Shown here piece after piece: positions 37,698-47,735 of a stretch of DNA of 64,000 nt. Both the position numbers and the translations under genes were made by a program. The first letter of the stretch is position 1. Each line of letters begins with the position of its first letter. A model generated the notes under the pieces. That model was not told where the DNA came from and ran no database searches. It saw nothing but the letters and a program-made list of their open reading frames with translations. Source of the stretch: Alcanivorax sp. (GTDB taxonomy: Bacteria; Pseudomonadota; Gammaproteobacteria; Pseudomonadales; Alcanivoracaceae); the NCBI GenBank assembly GCA_022565695.1, contig JAIUME010000001.1, forward strand, positions 806,001-870,000, in the 5' to 3' direction.

Positions 37698-38603
37698 TCA
37701 GGCCCAGTCCGGGTTGGCCGTAAAGGCGACGGTGATCCAGCGCTTTTCATCCGGCTTTTCCAGCCCGGCAGTGATCTCGGCGCGCACGGTATCCAGCGCC
37801 TGTACCCCTTGATCAACGCCAAAATCCCCGCGTGTCACGATGTGGATTTCGATGAAGTAGATGCGGCCGCTTTTCGCGACGTGGCTGTAATAGTCGATCA
37901 GGCCGTCGCGTTTCATGATGCCGGCCATGACAGTGCGCACCTCCTGGTCGAGCATGTTCGGCGCGACAATCAGAATCTCGCTCATGGCACGGCGCACGAT
38001 GCCGATGGGCACCGGCATGAAGCAGAGCGTCAGCACCACCAGCAGCAGGGAGTCGATATAGGGGATGAACGGCTCGGCAGGCGTGTCAGCCATGAACAGC
38101 GCCCCGATAAAGGCCAGCAGCAGGGATAGCGTGATCAGGCCGGCCATGAGCCAGCTCTGGGTGTCGATGCGCAGGAACTCGGAATTGACCCGGCGATTCA
38201 CCCGCTTCTCGATCAGATACATGCTGAAGCAGACGGTGGCCACCACCACTGCATAGGCGATGGCGACATCAAACGCCAGTTCGCGACCGCCGTCGAGCAG
38301 GCCGCCCACCGCGTTGAAGAACGCATAGACACACAGCAGCAACAGGATGCTGCCGTTGAGGGCGGCGACCAGGGGTTCCATATGCCAGTAGCCGTACTGG
38401 AAGCGGCGGCTGCCCTCGCGCATCAGCAGGCGCGAGACAAACAGCGCCAGCAGCGACATGGCCGCATCAATGGTCGAGAACATGCCGTCGAACAGAATCG
38501 ACTGTGAGCCGGACAGCAAGCCCAGGGCGATGCCCAGCCCGGCGACGATCAGCGTCATGCAGATGGATAGTTTGAGTGTGGTCTGTTCGGGGGTGGGACC
38601 CAT
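37698..38603 (-). CDS. Cation diffusion facilitator family transporter
   Basis: 301 residues with six predicted membrane segments between about 10 and 210 and a cytoplasmic C-terminal domain (about 215-300) of the CDF type. The membrane metal site is of the D-x-x-x-D kind (FDGMFSTIDAAMSLLALF in the second helix and PYIDSLLLVV in the fifth). CDF proteins export divalent metals such as Zn, Fe or Mn in exchange for protons; the metal cannot be told here. It lies downstream of acs, beyond a hairpin. Confidence 0.88.
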   Translation of the reverse strand: MGPTPEQTTLKLSICMTLIVAGLGIALGLLSGSQSILFDGMFSTIDAAMSLLALFVSRLLMREGSRRFQYGYWHMEPLVAALNGSILLLLCVYAFFNAVGGLLDGGRELAFDVAIAYAVVVATVCFSMYLIEKRVNRRVNSEFLRIDTQSWLMAGLITLSLLLAFIGALFMADTPAEPFIPYIDSLLLVVLTLCFMPVPIGIVRRAMSEILIVAPNMLDQEVRTVMAGIMKRDGLIDYYSHVAKSGRIYFIEIHIVTRGDFGVDQGVQALDTVRAEITAGLEKPDEKRWITVAFTANPDWA

Positions 38604-38659
38604 GGCGGGGGCTCTCTATAACGTGCTGTATGTTCGTTGATGCGCGACCAGTATAGCAG

Positions 38660-38683
38660 AAGGCCCGGTATTCACCGGGCCTT
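38660..38683 (-). terminator. Hairpin after acs
   Basis: AAGGCCCGGT (38660-38669) and ACCGGGCCTT (38674-38683) form a 10-bp stem with a 4-base loop, just after the acs stop. The T run is short on either strand, but the stem is very stable. Confidence 0.6.
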
Positions 38684-38727
38684 GTTGGAGGGTTGCTGGG
38701 CGGTTGCTGAGGAAGGTCTGTCGGGTG

Positions 38728-40665
<1,938 letters not shown>

Positions 40666-40789
40666 CTGTGGCCTCCTTTATTGGGCTTATGCAAGATAGG
40701 TCACTATTGATGAAATGGCGCACCGGGTAAAGCCCACTTTGGTATAAGCGACGCGAGCAGAATCAGCGGCGGCCGGGCAATGATGACGC

Positions 40790-40819
40790 AAAAAAAAGCC
40801 CCGAAAAATCGGGGCTTTC
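40790..40819 (-). terminator. Rho-independent terminator after panD
   Basis: Read on the minus strand: AAAGCCCCGA, a four-base loop, TCGGGGCTTTTTTTT. It ends 17 bases after the panD stop and closes the pcnB-folK-panBCD transcript. Confidence 0.93.
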
Positions 40820-40835
40820 AGACAGCGGGCCTGCC

Positions 40836-41216
40836 TCAGGCGACTTGTACCGGTATGGCGTCGCTGCTGCCTTTTACGGCATTGCCGTCTGCCAGATAGA
40901 TCAGGCGCGGCTTGAAGTTGATCAGCTCTGCGCTGCTGTAGTTGGCGTAGGCGCAGATAATCACGCGGTCGCCAGGCTGTGCTTTATGCGCAGCGGCGCC
41001 GTTGACAGAAATCATTCGTGAGCCTTCCTCGGCGCGAATGGCATAGGTGGTGAAACGCTCGCCATTGTCCACGTTGTATATCTGGATCTGTTCGTATTCC
41101 AGAATGCCCGCCATATCGAGCAAGGTGCCATCAATGGCACAGGAACCTTCGTACTCCAGCTCTGCGTGCGTGACGCGCGCCTGGTGCAGCTTGGCTTTCA
41201 GCATAGTGCACTGCAT
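40836..41216 (-). CDS. panD: Aspartate 1-decarboxylase
   Basis: PanD makes beta-alanine from aspartate for pantothenate. The 126-residue proenzyme self-cleaves between G24 and S25 (YEGSCAID) to create its pyruvoyl cofactor. [35 protein letters not shown] forms the double-psi barrel core around residues 57-92. It is last in the panB-panC-panD order with a terminator after it; all three genes needed for pantothenate except panE/ilvC are here. Confidence 0.97.
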   Translation of the reverse strand: MQCTMLKAKLHQARVTHAELEYEGSCAIDGTLLDMAGILEYEQIQIYNVDNGERFTTYAIRAEEGSRMISVNGAAAHKAQPGDRVIICAYANYSSAELINFKPRLIYLADGNAVKGSSDAIPVQVA

Positions 41217-41358
41217 GACTCTACCTCTCTGCGCTACCCCGACAAGGATGTCTCAGCGCTGTGATGCGGGCCCTTTTTAGCACCGCACACACCGGGACAC
41301 AACCGTTAAACGGACCTGGGATCAGTGCCGAAAATGGCGCGCCAGTATGCCTGAACGA

Positions 41359-42210
41359 TCAGTCACGCACAATTGCGACCGGGATATTGTCTATCAATCG
41401 GGTCTTGCCCAGTCTGGCGGCGACCGCAACCCGCAGCATGCGGTCTTCTGGCGCTGCGGGCGTGACGGTCTCGGCATTCACCACATCCAGGTAATCCACC
41501 CGGAAACCGGCGCTTTCAAGGCTTTCTGCCAGGCGGCGGCTCAACCCGGGATAGTCTCTTTCCCCGGCCTCGATGGCGGCCCGGGCCTGCTGCAAGTGAG
41601 CATGCACTTTCGGTGCCAGGGCCCGCTGCTCGGCGCTCAGGTAGCCATTGCGCGAGCTCATGGCCAGGCCATCGGGCTCACGCTCCGTGGCGACGCCAAC
41701 AATCTCGATGCCGAAACACAAATCCGTGGTCATGCGCCGGATCACGGCTAACTGCTGAAAATCTTTCTCGCCGAAGCAGGCCACATCGGGCATGACGATA
41801 TGAAACAGCTTGCTGACCACCGTGCTGACACCGCGAAAGTGCCCGGGACGGCTGGCGCCGCACAGGTGCTCGCCGAGCTGGTCCACGTCCACCCAGGTGA
41901 GGTTCTGCTGCGGGTACATCTCGTCCACGGAGGGCGCGAACAGCAGGTCGGTGCCAGCCTCTGCCAGCCGGGCCTGGTCGCTGTCCAGGGTGCGCGGGTA
42001 GGCATCAAAGTCTTCGCCGGGCCCGAACTGGGTCGGGTTGACGAACACGCTGGCCACCACCTTGTCCGCATGGCGGCGGGCTTCCGTCACCAGGCGGATA
42101 TGGCCCGCGTGCAGATTGCCCATGGTCGGCACGAAGCCGACCCGCAGGCCGCTGGCCTGCCAGGCGCGCACCTGGGCGCGGGTGTCTGCAATGCGATGCA
42201 GCGTGAGCAT
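41359..42210 (-). CDS. panC: Pantothenate synthetase
   Basis: PanC joins pantoate and beta-alanine with ATP hydrolysis to AMP. The 283-residue protein has the nucleotidyl-transferase signature GFVPTMGNLHAGHIRLV (HAGH for the HIGH motif), FVNPTQFGPGEDFDAYPRT, FGEKDFQQLAVIRRM and AMSSRNGYLSAEQR. The length is normal. It is 73 bases downstream of panB and 142 bases upstream of panD. Confidence 0.97.
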   Translation of the reverse strand: MLTLHRIADTRAQVRAWQASGLRVGFVPTMGNLHAGHIRLVTEARRHADKVVASVFVNPTQFGPGEDFDAYPRTLDSDQARLAEAGTDLLFAPSVDEMYPQQNLTWVDVDQLGEHLCGASRPGHFRGVSTVVSKLFHIVMPDVACFGEKDFQQLAVIRRMTTDLCFGIEIVGVATEREPDGLAMSSRNGYLSAEQRALAPKVHAHLQQARAAIEAGERDYPGLSRRLAESLESAGFRVDYLDVVNAETVTPAAPEDRMLRVAVAARLGKTRLIDNIPVAIVRD

Positions 42211-42283
42211 AGGTCGGTCTCCGGGATCAGCGTTGTGCTGCGTCAGGGTGCTGCGTCAGGGTGCCGTGTCAGGGTGCGATGAG

Positions 42284-43078
42284 CTACGAGAAGCAGTGCT
42301 CGGGCGCCGGGAAGCTGCCGTCCTTGACGGCGGCGTCATAGGCGCGCAGGGCGGCCGCAATATCGCCGCCCGCGTCGGCCAGAAAGTTCTTCACGAAGCG
42401 GGCCGGCTTGCCCGGGCTGATGCCCAGCATGTCATGCAGCACCAGCACCTGGCCGTCGCATTCCGGGGCGGCGCCGATGCCGATCACCGGCACGGAGACG
42501 GCGGCCAGTAAACGTTGGGTGACGCCCCGTGGCACGCACTCCAGCAGCAGCACGTCTGCCCCGGCGGCTTCCAGTGCCCGGGCGTCGTCGATCAGGCGCT
42601 GGGCGCTGTCGTCCTCGCGCCCCTGCACCCGGTATCCACCAAAGGCGTTGACCGATTGCGGTGTCAGGCCCAGATGCACGCACACCGGCACGCCGTTGCG
42701 TTTGAGGCAGGTGACGGTGTCGGCGAGCCAGCCTGCGCCTTCCAGCTTGATCATGTGGGCGCCAGCCTGCATCAGGGTCTGGCTGGCTGCCAGCGCGCCT
42801 TCAAGGGTGGCGGCGCCCATGAACGGCATATCGGCCATGATCAGGCTGCCCCGGTTGCCTCGGGCGACGCAGGCGGTGTGGTAGGCAATGTCGGCCACGG
42901 TGACTGGCAGGGTGCTGTCATGCCCCTGCAGCACCATGCCCAGGGAGTCTCCCACCAGGATGGCGTCGATGCCGGCGCTGCTGACTTGTGTGGCAAAGCA
43001 GGCGTCATAGGCAGTCAGCACAGAGAACTTGCGACCTTCGGCTTTGCACTGCTGCAATGTGCGGATGGTGACAGTCAT
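42284..43078 (-). CDS. panB: 3-methyl-2-oxobutanoate hydroxymethyltransferase
   Basis: PanB transfers a one-carbon unit from methylene-tetrahydrofolate to ketoisovalerate, giving ketopantoate. The ATG at 43078 is preferred (264 residues, [10 protein letters not shown]): AGGA is 8 bases upstream of it but only 2 bases from an in-frame ATG at 43084. The motifs [47 protein letters not shown] and [17 protein letters not shown] are intact. Confidence 0.97.
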   Translation of the reverse strand: MTVTIRTLQQCKAEGRKFSVLTAYDACFATQVSSAGIDAILVGDSLGMVLQGHDSTLPVTVADIAYHTACVARGNRGSLIMADMPFMGAATLEGALAASQTLMQAGAHMIKLEGAGWLADTVTCLKRNGVPVCVHLGLTPQSVNAFGGYRVQGREDDSAQRLIDDARALEAAGADVLLLECVPRGVTQRLLAAVSVPVIGIGAAPECDGQVLVLHDMLGISPGKPARFVKNFLADAGGDIAAALRAYDAAVKDGSFPAPEHCFS

Positions 43079-43129
43079 GGGCATTGTCCTGGGTTTGCTT
43101 GAGCGGGCTTGGCGACGCTGGCTGGCAGC

Positions 43130-43813
43130 TCAGCCGGCCAGCGGGCGGGGATTAAAATAGTGGCGACCCTTGCCGATGTCCAGCAAGTAGCTCACCAGTT
43201 GCTGGTAGTCCTCGTCGTGGCCGGCAAAATCGATATCGGCCGCGTTGACGATCAGCAGCGGGGCGTCGTCATAAAAATGGAAGAACCGGGCATAGGCGTT
43301 GTTGAGGCGGTCGAGGTAATCGCTGTCGATACTGCGCTCGATGGGTAGCCCGCGTTTGCCGATGCGCTGCAACAGCACGTTGGTCGGCGCCTGCAAATAG
43401 ATCACCAGGTCCGGGCGCGGCGCATCCAGCGTCAGGTGCTTGTGCACATTCTGGTACAGCCGGAACTCGTCTTCATCCAGGGTCACTTCGGCGAACAGCT
43501 CGTTCTTGTCGATCAGGAAATCACTGACCCGGACTTCCTCGAACAGACTGTTCTGCTTGAGTTCGCGCAGCTGTTCGGCACGTTGAAACAGGAAAAACAG
43601 TTCGGTCTGCAGGGCGTACTGGCGGGGCGCGCGGTAAAAGCGCTCCAGGAACGGATTGGCTTCGGCCTGCTCCAGCAGCACTTCGTAGTTGAAGGTTTCC
43701 GCCAGACGCCGGGCCAGGGTCGTCTTGCCGACGCCGATGGGGCCTTCCACAGCAATGAAGCGTGGCAGTTCACCGGCATCCCGCATGGCCTGTACCCGTT
43801 CATTCAGCATCAT
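43130..43813 (-). CDS. Deoxynucleoside kinase
   Basis: 227 residues of the dNK/deoxyadenosine-deoxyguanosine kinase family, which phosphorylates deoxynucleosides for salvage. The P-loop GPIGVGKTT (residues 24-32), the ERF segment, QTELFFLFQRAEQL, VSDFLIDKNELFAEVTL and the LID region RGLPIERSIDSDYLDRLNNAYARFF are present. The gene stands between folK and panB; this insertion is seen in several marine gammaproteobacteria but not in the classic P. aeruginosa order. Which deoxynucleoside it prefers is unknown. Confidence 0.9.
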   Translation of the reverse strand: MMLNERVQAMRDAGELPRFIAVEGPIGVGKTTLARRLAETFNYEVLLEQAEANPFLERFYRAPRQYALQTELFFLFQRAEQLRELKQNSLFEEVRVSDFLIDKNELFAEVTLDEDEFRLYQNVHKHLTLDAPRPDLVIYLQAPTNVLLQRIGKRGLPIERSIDSDYLDRLNNAYARFFHFYDDAPLLIVNAADIDFAGHDEDYQQLVSYLLDIGKGRHYFNPRPLAG

Positions 43814-43831
43814 CCGCCCCCGCTACGCTCA

Positions 43832-44350
43832 CTACAGTTGACTGATATCGTCGTGTCCGACATCCGGCGCGGCCTCATGGTACCAGACTCCCGCATCATC
43901 GCACTGCTGCCGATGGCTCGCCAGCGTGCTGCCGTCCGGCAGGGTCAGGGTGGGTGCCAGGTCGGCCAGGGGCACCAGCACAAAGGCGCGCTCCAGCATG
44001 CGTGGGTGAGGCACGGTGAGGCGGGGGTGGTGGATGGATTGTTCGCCGTACAGCAGCAGATCCAGATCCAGGGTGCGCTCGCCCCAGTGGCGCAGGCGCT
44101 CCCGGCCTGCGGCCTGTTCCAGGCCTTGCAGGGCGTCCAGCAGTGTCAGAGGCGGCAGGTCGGTATCGAGGGCGGCGACGGCATTGATGAAATCCGGCTG
44201 GTCTGCCGGGCCGACCGGGGTGGAGCCATAGAGCGGGGAGCAGCCGACCAGCCGCGAATCCGGCAGCCGGGCCAGGCCATCAAGCGCCCGGCGCAGTTGG
44301 CCGGCCGGATCGGCCAGGTTGCTGCCCAGGCCGATATGGCAGCGAATCAT
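43832..44350 (-). CDS. folK: 2-amino-4-hydroxy-6-hydroxymethyldihydropteridine pyrophosphokinase
   Basis: FolK pyrophosphorylates hydroxymethyl-dihydropterin, the step before FolP. The 172-residue protein has CHIGLGSNLADPAGQLRRAL, FINAVAALDT, RHWGERTLDLDLLLYG (the core HPPK signature) and TVPHPRMLERAFVLVPLADLAP. Its ATG overlaps the pcnB stop (ATGA), a coupling also found in Pseudomonas. Confidence 0.96.
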   Translation of the reverse strand: MIRCHIGLGSNLADPAGQLRRALDGLARLPDSRLVGCSPLYGSTPVGPADQPDFINAVAALDTDLPPLTLLDALQGLEQAAGRERLRHWGERTLDLDLLLYGEQSIHHPRLTVPHPRMLERAFVLVPLADLAPTLTLPDGSTLASHRQQCDDAGVWYHEAAPDVGHDDISQL

Positions 44351-45741
44351 GCGCTCTCGCCGCCACCACTGTTGCCACCACCACCGCCGCTACTACGACG
44401 CCGGCGCCGACGTTTGCGGCCGGTGCCGCTGTTGCCGGCGGCGGGGGCGCCTTTGGCTGCGGCGGCGGCCATGGCATCGCGGGCATCTTCGTCCACGGCC
44501 TGATAGTCGGTCCACCACTGGCCCAGGCCGGGGGGGATTTCGCCGGCTTCTTCGCGCAGCAGCAGGAAGTCATAGGCAGCGCGGAAGCGGGGATGGGTGA
44601 CCAGCTGGGCGGCACGGTTACCGTGGCGGCGCGGCAGGCGCGGTTGCAGGTCCCATATCTCACGCACCACTGAGGAGAAGCGGCGCGGAATGGCAATGGT
44701 GCTGACCTGCTCGGCGATCACTTTGCCGGAGGCCTTGTTCAGGGCCACGGAAGGCGGCATGCCGTCTTCGATGTAGCGCTCCATCAGTTGGCGCATGGGT
44801 GCCCATAACAACACGGCGAACAGGAATGCCGGGGTAACAGGTTTGTCCTGGGCCAGGCGTCGGTCGGTATTGATCATGGCCGCTTCCAGCAGCCGCTGGT
44901 CGCTGTCTTGCAGCGTCTCTGCGGTGGCCGGGAACAAGGCATCGAAGAGACCGTAGTCCTGCAGCAGCTCCAGGGTGTATTCCGCATGGCCGCCGAGGAA
45001 CAGTTTGAGCATCTCGTCAAACAGGCGCGCCGCCGGCACTTGCTGCATCAGCGGTGCCAGTTCGTGAATCGGTGCCTCGGTGGCCGGATCAATGGTGAAA
45101 TCGAGCTTTGCAGCGAAGCGCACGGCGCGGATCATGCGTACCGGGTCTTCGCGGTAGCGCTGGGCCGGGTCGCCCATCAGGCGCAGAGTCCTGTCCTGGA
45201 TGTCCTGCATGCTGCCAGCGAAGTCGTACAGGGTGAAATCGGCAATGTTGTAGTAGAGCGCATTGACGGTGAAATCGCGGCGCAGGGCGTCTTCTTCGAT
45301 GTTGCCATAGACGTTGTCGCGCAGGATCTGGCCTTCGCGGCTATGGCTGCTGTCGCTGTCGCCGGGTTCCCCCAGGGCGCGGAAGGTCGCCACTTCGATC
45401 ACTTCAGGCCCGAACCGCACGTGCACCAGGCGGAAGCGGCGGCCAATGATGCGGGCGCGGCGGAAGATGCGCTCGATCTCCTCCGGCGTGGCATTGGTGA
45501 CCACATCGAAGTCCTTGGGCTGGATGCCGGTGAGGATATCGCGCAGGCACCCGCCTACCAGAAAGGCATCGAAGCCCGCCTCATGCAGCCCGTACAGCAC
45601 GTTGAGTGCGGCACGACTGATCTGCTTGCGCGAGATCGGATGCTGGTCGCGGGGGATGATCACGGGCTCTGTCAGCGTCCGGCGAGCACCGTTATCACGC
45701 CCGATGAGTCGTGTCAGAAAAGCCGGGATCTTGCGTAGCAC
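44347..45741 (-). CDS. pcnB: Poly(A) polymerase I
   Basis: PcnB adds 3' poly(A) tails that speed up RNA decay. The 464-residue protein has the nucleotidyltransferase core: FLVGGCLRDILTGIQPKDFDVVTNATPEEI with the catalytic DFD, then GRRFRLVHVRFGPEVIEVATFR, RRDFTVNALYYN and the RNA-binding helices. The tail is KRRRRRR followed by a Gly/Ser run; a basic tail is usual but the Gly-rich end is distinctive. GTG start at 45741. It lies downstream of the cbrB-crcZ region, as in Pseudomonas. Confidence 0.95.
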   Translation of the reverse strand: MLRKIPAFLTRLIGRDNGARRTLTEPVIIPRDQHPISRKQISRAALNVLYGLHEAGFDAFLVGGCLRDILTGIQPKDFDVVTNATPEEIERIFRRARIIGRRFRLVHVRFGPEVIEVATFRALGEPGDSDSSHSREGQILRDNVYGNIEEDALRRDFTVNALYYNIADFTLYDFAGSMQDIQDRTLRLMGDPAQRYREDPVRMIRAVRFAAKLDFTIDPATEAPIHELAPLMQQVPAARLFDEMLKLFLGGHAEYTLELLQDYGLFDALFPATAETLQDSDQRLLEAAMINTDRRLAQDKPVTPAFLFAVLLWAPMRQLMERYIEDGMPPSVALNKASGKVIAEQVSTIAIPRRFSSVVREIWDLQPRLPRRHGNRAAQLVTHPRFRAAYDFLLLREEAGEIPPGLGQWWTDYQAVDEDARDAMAAAAAKGAPAAGNSGTGRKRRRRRRSSGGGGGNSGGGESA

Positions 45742-45860
45742 TATAGGTAGGCCTGTCGGTTGGCGGTGGCAGTGATTGATCGTAAAGCGCGCAATGTTAA
45801 CCTGTATCCGGATTCAGGGCGACCCGGGGGCTGAACGCAGGGCCCAAGGAAGGGCAGAAA

Positions 45861-45893
45861 TGAAAAAGGGACCACAGCAAGCTGTGGTCCCTT
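45861..45893 (-). terminator. Strong rho-independent terminator of the crcZ-like RNA
   Basis: On the minus strand AAGGGACCACAGC, a two-base turn, and GCTGTGGTCCCTT make a perfect 13-bp stem (45866-45893), followed by TTTCA. It lies between cbrB and pcnB and matches the end of a discrete RNA rather than of cbrB, which stops 380 bases earlier. Confidence 0.92.
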
Positions 45894-46237
45894 ATAATTG
45901 CGCTGATTCTGTTATTGTTATTGTTTGTTTTGTTTTCTGCCTTGTGGTCACGACAGTCCGGTCATGACAAGCACTGCATTGGCTCGTGAAATTATTATTC
46001 TTTATGAGCCTTTAACGCCGCTGTTATTGTTGTTTGCTGGCGTGTGTTCATCCTGCATTCACCCTCGCCTCATTGCAACAATTTGAAAAACTTATATTTA
46101 TCAATGGCTTGGGCTGTTTTGGCTGAGTGAACGGTATGTTCACTGGTGAAGTGTGTAGTTTTGGTGTTACGCCGATGTGTAGGACGGTAACACCTGGGTC
46201 GCTTTTGGTCAGGAATGCTGTTTGTTGCGGCAGAGTA
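45866..46237 (-). ncRNA. crcZ: CrcZ-like Hfq/Crc-sequestering small RNA (candidate)
   Basis: The 530-base cbrB-pcnB gap has no convincing protein gene. Read on the minus strand it holds several A-A-N repeat clusters like the CA motifs that bind Hfq (with Crc): CAACAAACAG near 46227-46218, CAAACAACAATAACAG (46036-46021), AAAGAATAATAATTT (46003-45989), and a long cluster at 45937-45910. The RNA ends at a perfect terminator. In Pseudomonas, CrcZ occupies exactly this place, is about 400 bases long, is switched on by CbrB and titrates Hfq to relieve catabolite repression. The 5' end (about 46237) is a guess from a weak -24/-12-like GG-N10-GC at 46262-46249. Identity rests on position and motif content, not on an alignment. 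Confidence 0.78.
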
Positions 46238-46272
46238 AAGCGTTCCGCGCTGCATCTCTGCCCATGATTTTT

Positions 46273-47640
46273 TTATGCACCTGCCGTGCTGCGGCGGCGC
46301 GGAATACCCAGGCGCTGGCGGCGCTCCCACAGGCATTTGCGGCTGATACCCAGCTTCTGGGCCAGCTCGGTTTCGGTCATGGCGTCCTGATTCTCCAGCA
46401 CGAAGCGGGTGAAATAGTCCTCCAGGGACAGGTCTTCCTGGGGATCTTCCAATGGACGCCGGCTGCTGGTGCTGCTCGGGGTGCTGGCGGCAGCGGCGTT
46501 CAGGGCCAGTGCCTCGGGGGTAATCTCCGGGCCATCGGCAAGGATCACAGCGCGCTCGATGGCGTTCTCCAGCTCCCGCACGTTGCCGGGCCAGCTGTGT
46601 TGCGCCATGGCATCCAGGGCGCTCTGGCTGAAGGTCAGGGGCTGGCTGTTATGGCGCTCGCACAGGCGAGACAGCAGGGCGTGTGCCAGCAGGGCGATGT
46701 CGCTGCCGCGCTCGCGCAGGGGAGGGAGCTCCAGCTGCAGGATATTCAGGCGATAGAACAGGTCCTTGCGGAAGCGGCCCGCTGCCACCTGGGCATCCAG
46801 CGCCTTGGGTGAGGCCGCAATCAGGCGGACATCCACCCGGCGCGGCATGACGCCACCGATGCGGGTGATCTCGCCATCGTGCAGCAGGCGCAGCAGATGG
46901 GCCTGGGTTTCCATGGGCAACTCGCCGATTTCATCCAGGAACAGGGTGCCGCCATGGGCGTCCTCGATCAGGCCGGGCTTGGCTTCATCGGCGCCGGGCA
47001 GGGCGTCCCGCTCATGGCCGAACAGCTCTGCCTCCAGTTGCGGCCCCGAGATGGCGGCACAGTTCAGTGATACCAGCGGGGCCTGGGCGCGGCGACTGCG
47101 CTCGTGCAGCAGGCGCGCCAGCAGTTCCTTGCCGGTGCCGGCTTCGCCGGTGATCAGCACGCTGGTGTCCGTGGGGGCAACCTTCTCGACGCGGCGGAAC
47201 AGTTCCTGCATTGCCGTGGATTCCCCGAGCATGGCGCCGGTGGGGTAGCTGCGTGCCACGTCGGTGCGCAGCACGTGGTTATGCCGGCGCAGTTTGCCTT
47301 CCTTGAGAATGCGATTGACCGACAGGAGCATTTCGTCGTGGTCGAACGGCTTGGCGACATAGTCCACCGCGCCCAGGCGCATGGCATCCACGGCGGAGCG
47401 CAGGCTGGCGTAGCTGGTCATGATCAGAACGGGGGTGGGGTTGGCGCTGCCGATCAGATCTGTGCCGCCAGCACCGGGCAAGCGGAGATCGCTGATGATC
47501 AGGTCGAAGCTTTGCAGGGGGTGTTCCAGTGCCTGTTCTGCCGAGGCGGCTTCCACCACCGTATGCTCGTGACGTTCCAGCAGCTTGCGCAGGGCGCCAC
47601 GGATAACCGGCTCATCCTCAACGATCATGATATGGCTCAT
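46273..47640 (-). CDS. cbrB: NtrC-family response regulator CbrB, with altered GAFTGA motif
   Basis: 455 residues from the ATG at 47640 (MSHIMIVEDEP). The receiver domain has the phospho-acceptor D51 (LIISDLRLPG) and the switch Lys in AKPFDHDE. The AAA+ domain has Walker A GEAGTGKE and Walker B GGTLFLDEIGELP. The Fis-like C-terminal domain ends TETELAQKLGISRKCLWERRQRLGIPRR, characteristic of CbrB. The sigma-54 contact loop, normally GAFTGA, reads DALPGA (residues 212-217). In Pseudomonas CbrB activates crcZ and nitrogen/carbon genes with sigma-54; here that ability is in doubt. It lies directly downstream of cbrA. Confidence 0.92.
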   Translation of the reverse strand: MSHIMIVEDEPVIRGALRKLLERHEHTVVEAASAEQALEHPLQSFDLIISDLRLPGAGGTDLIGSANPTPVLIMTSYASLRSAVDAMRLGAVDYVAKPFDHDEMLLSVNRILKEGKLRRHNHVLRTDVARSYPTGAMLGESTAMQELFRRVEKVAPTDTSVLITGEAGTGKELLARLLHERSRRAQAPLVSLNCAAISGPQLEAELFGHERDALPGADEAKPGLIEDAHGGTLFLDEIGELPMETQAHLLRLLHDGEITRIGGVMPRRVDVRLIAASPKALDAQVAAGRFRKDLFYRLNILQLELPPLRERGSDIALLAHALLSRLCERHNSQPLTFSQSALDAMAQHSWPGNVRELENAIERAVILADGPEITPEALALNAAAASTPSSTSSRRPLEDPQEDLSLEDYFTRFVLENQDAMTETELAQKLGISRKCLWERRQRLGIPRRRSTAGA

Positions 47641-47735
47641 GGTAACCCACCTAACTGAAAACAACGGTTGTCGCGCAGGCGCTGTGCAGGTGCCGACGGC
47701 GTATCAGCCTGCGTCCGGCTCAGCTTGCATCCGGC

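Noticed and set aside
45776-45967. 63-codon plus-strand frame across the terminator after the crcZ-like RNA
   Set aside because: It runs through the perfect hairpin and has no family or start signal.
46249-46264. Sigma-54 promoter of the crcZ-like RNA
   Set aside because: Only GG, CA and GC match; the -12 TTGC is missing. Mentioned as a weak hint but not called as a promoter.
46070-46336. 88-codon frame on the minus strand over the cbrB end and the crcZ-like region
   Set aside because: Overlaps the conserved CbrB C-terminus out of frame and has no ribosome-binding site; the A-A-N clusters are better explained as RNA motifs.
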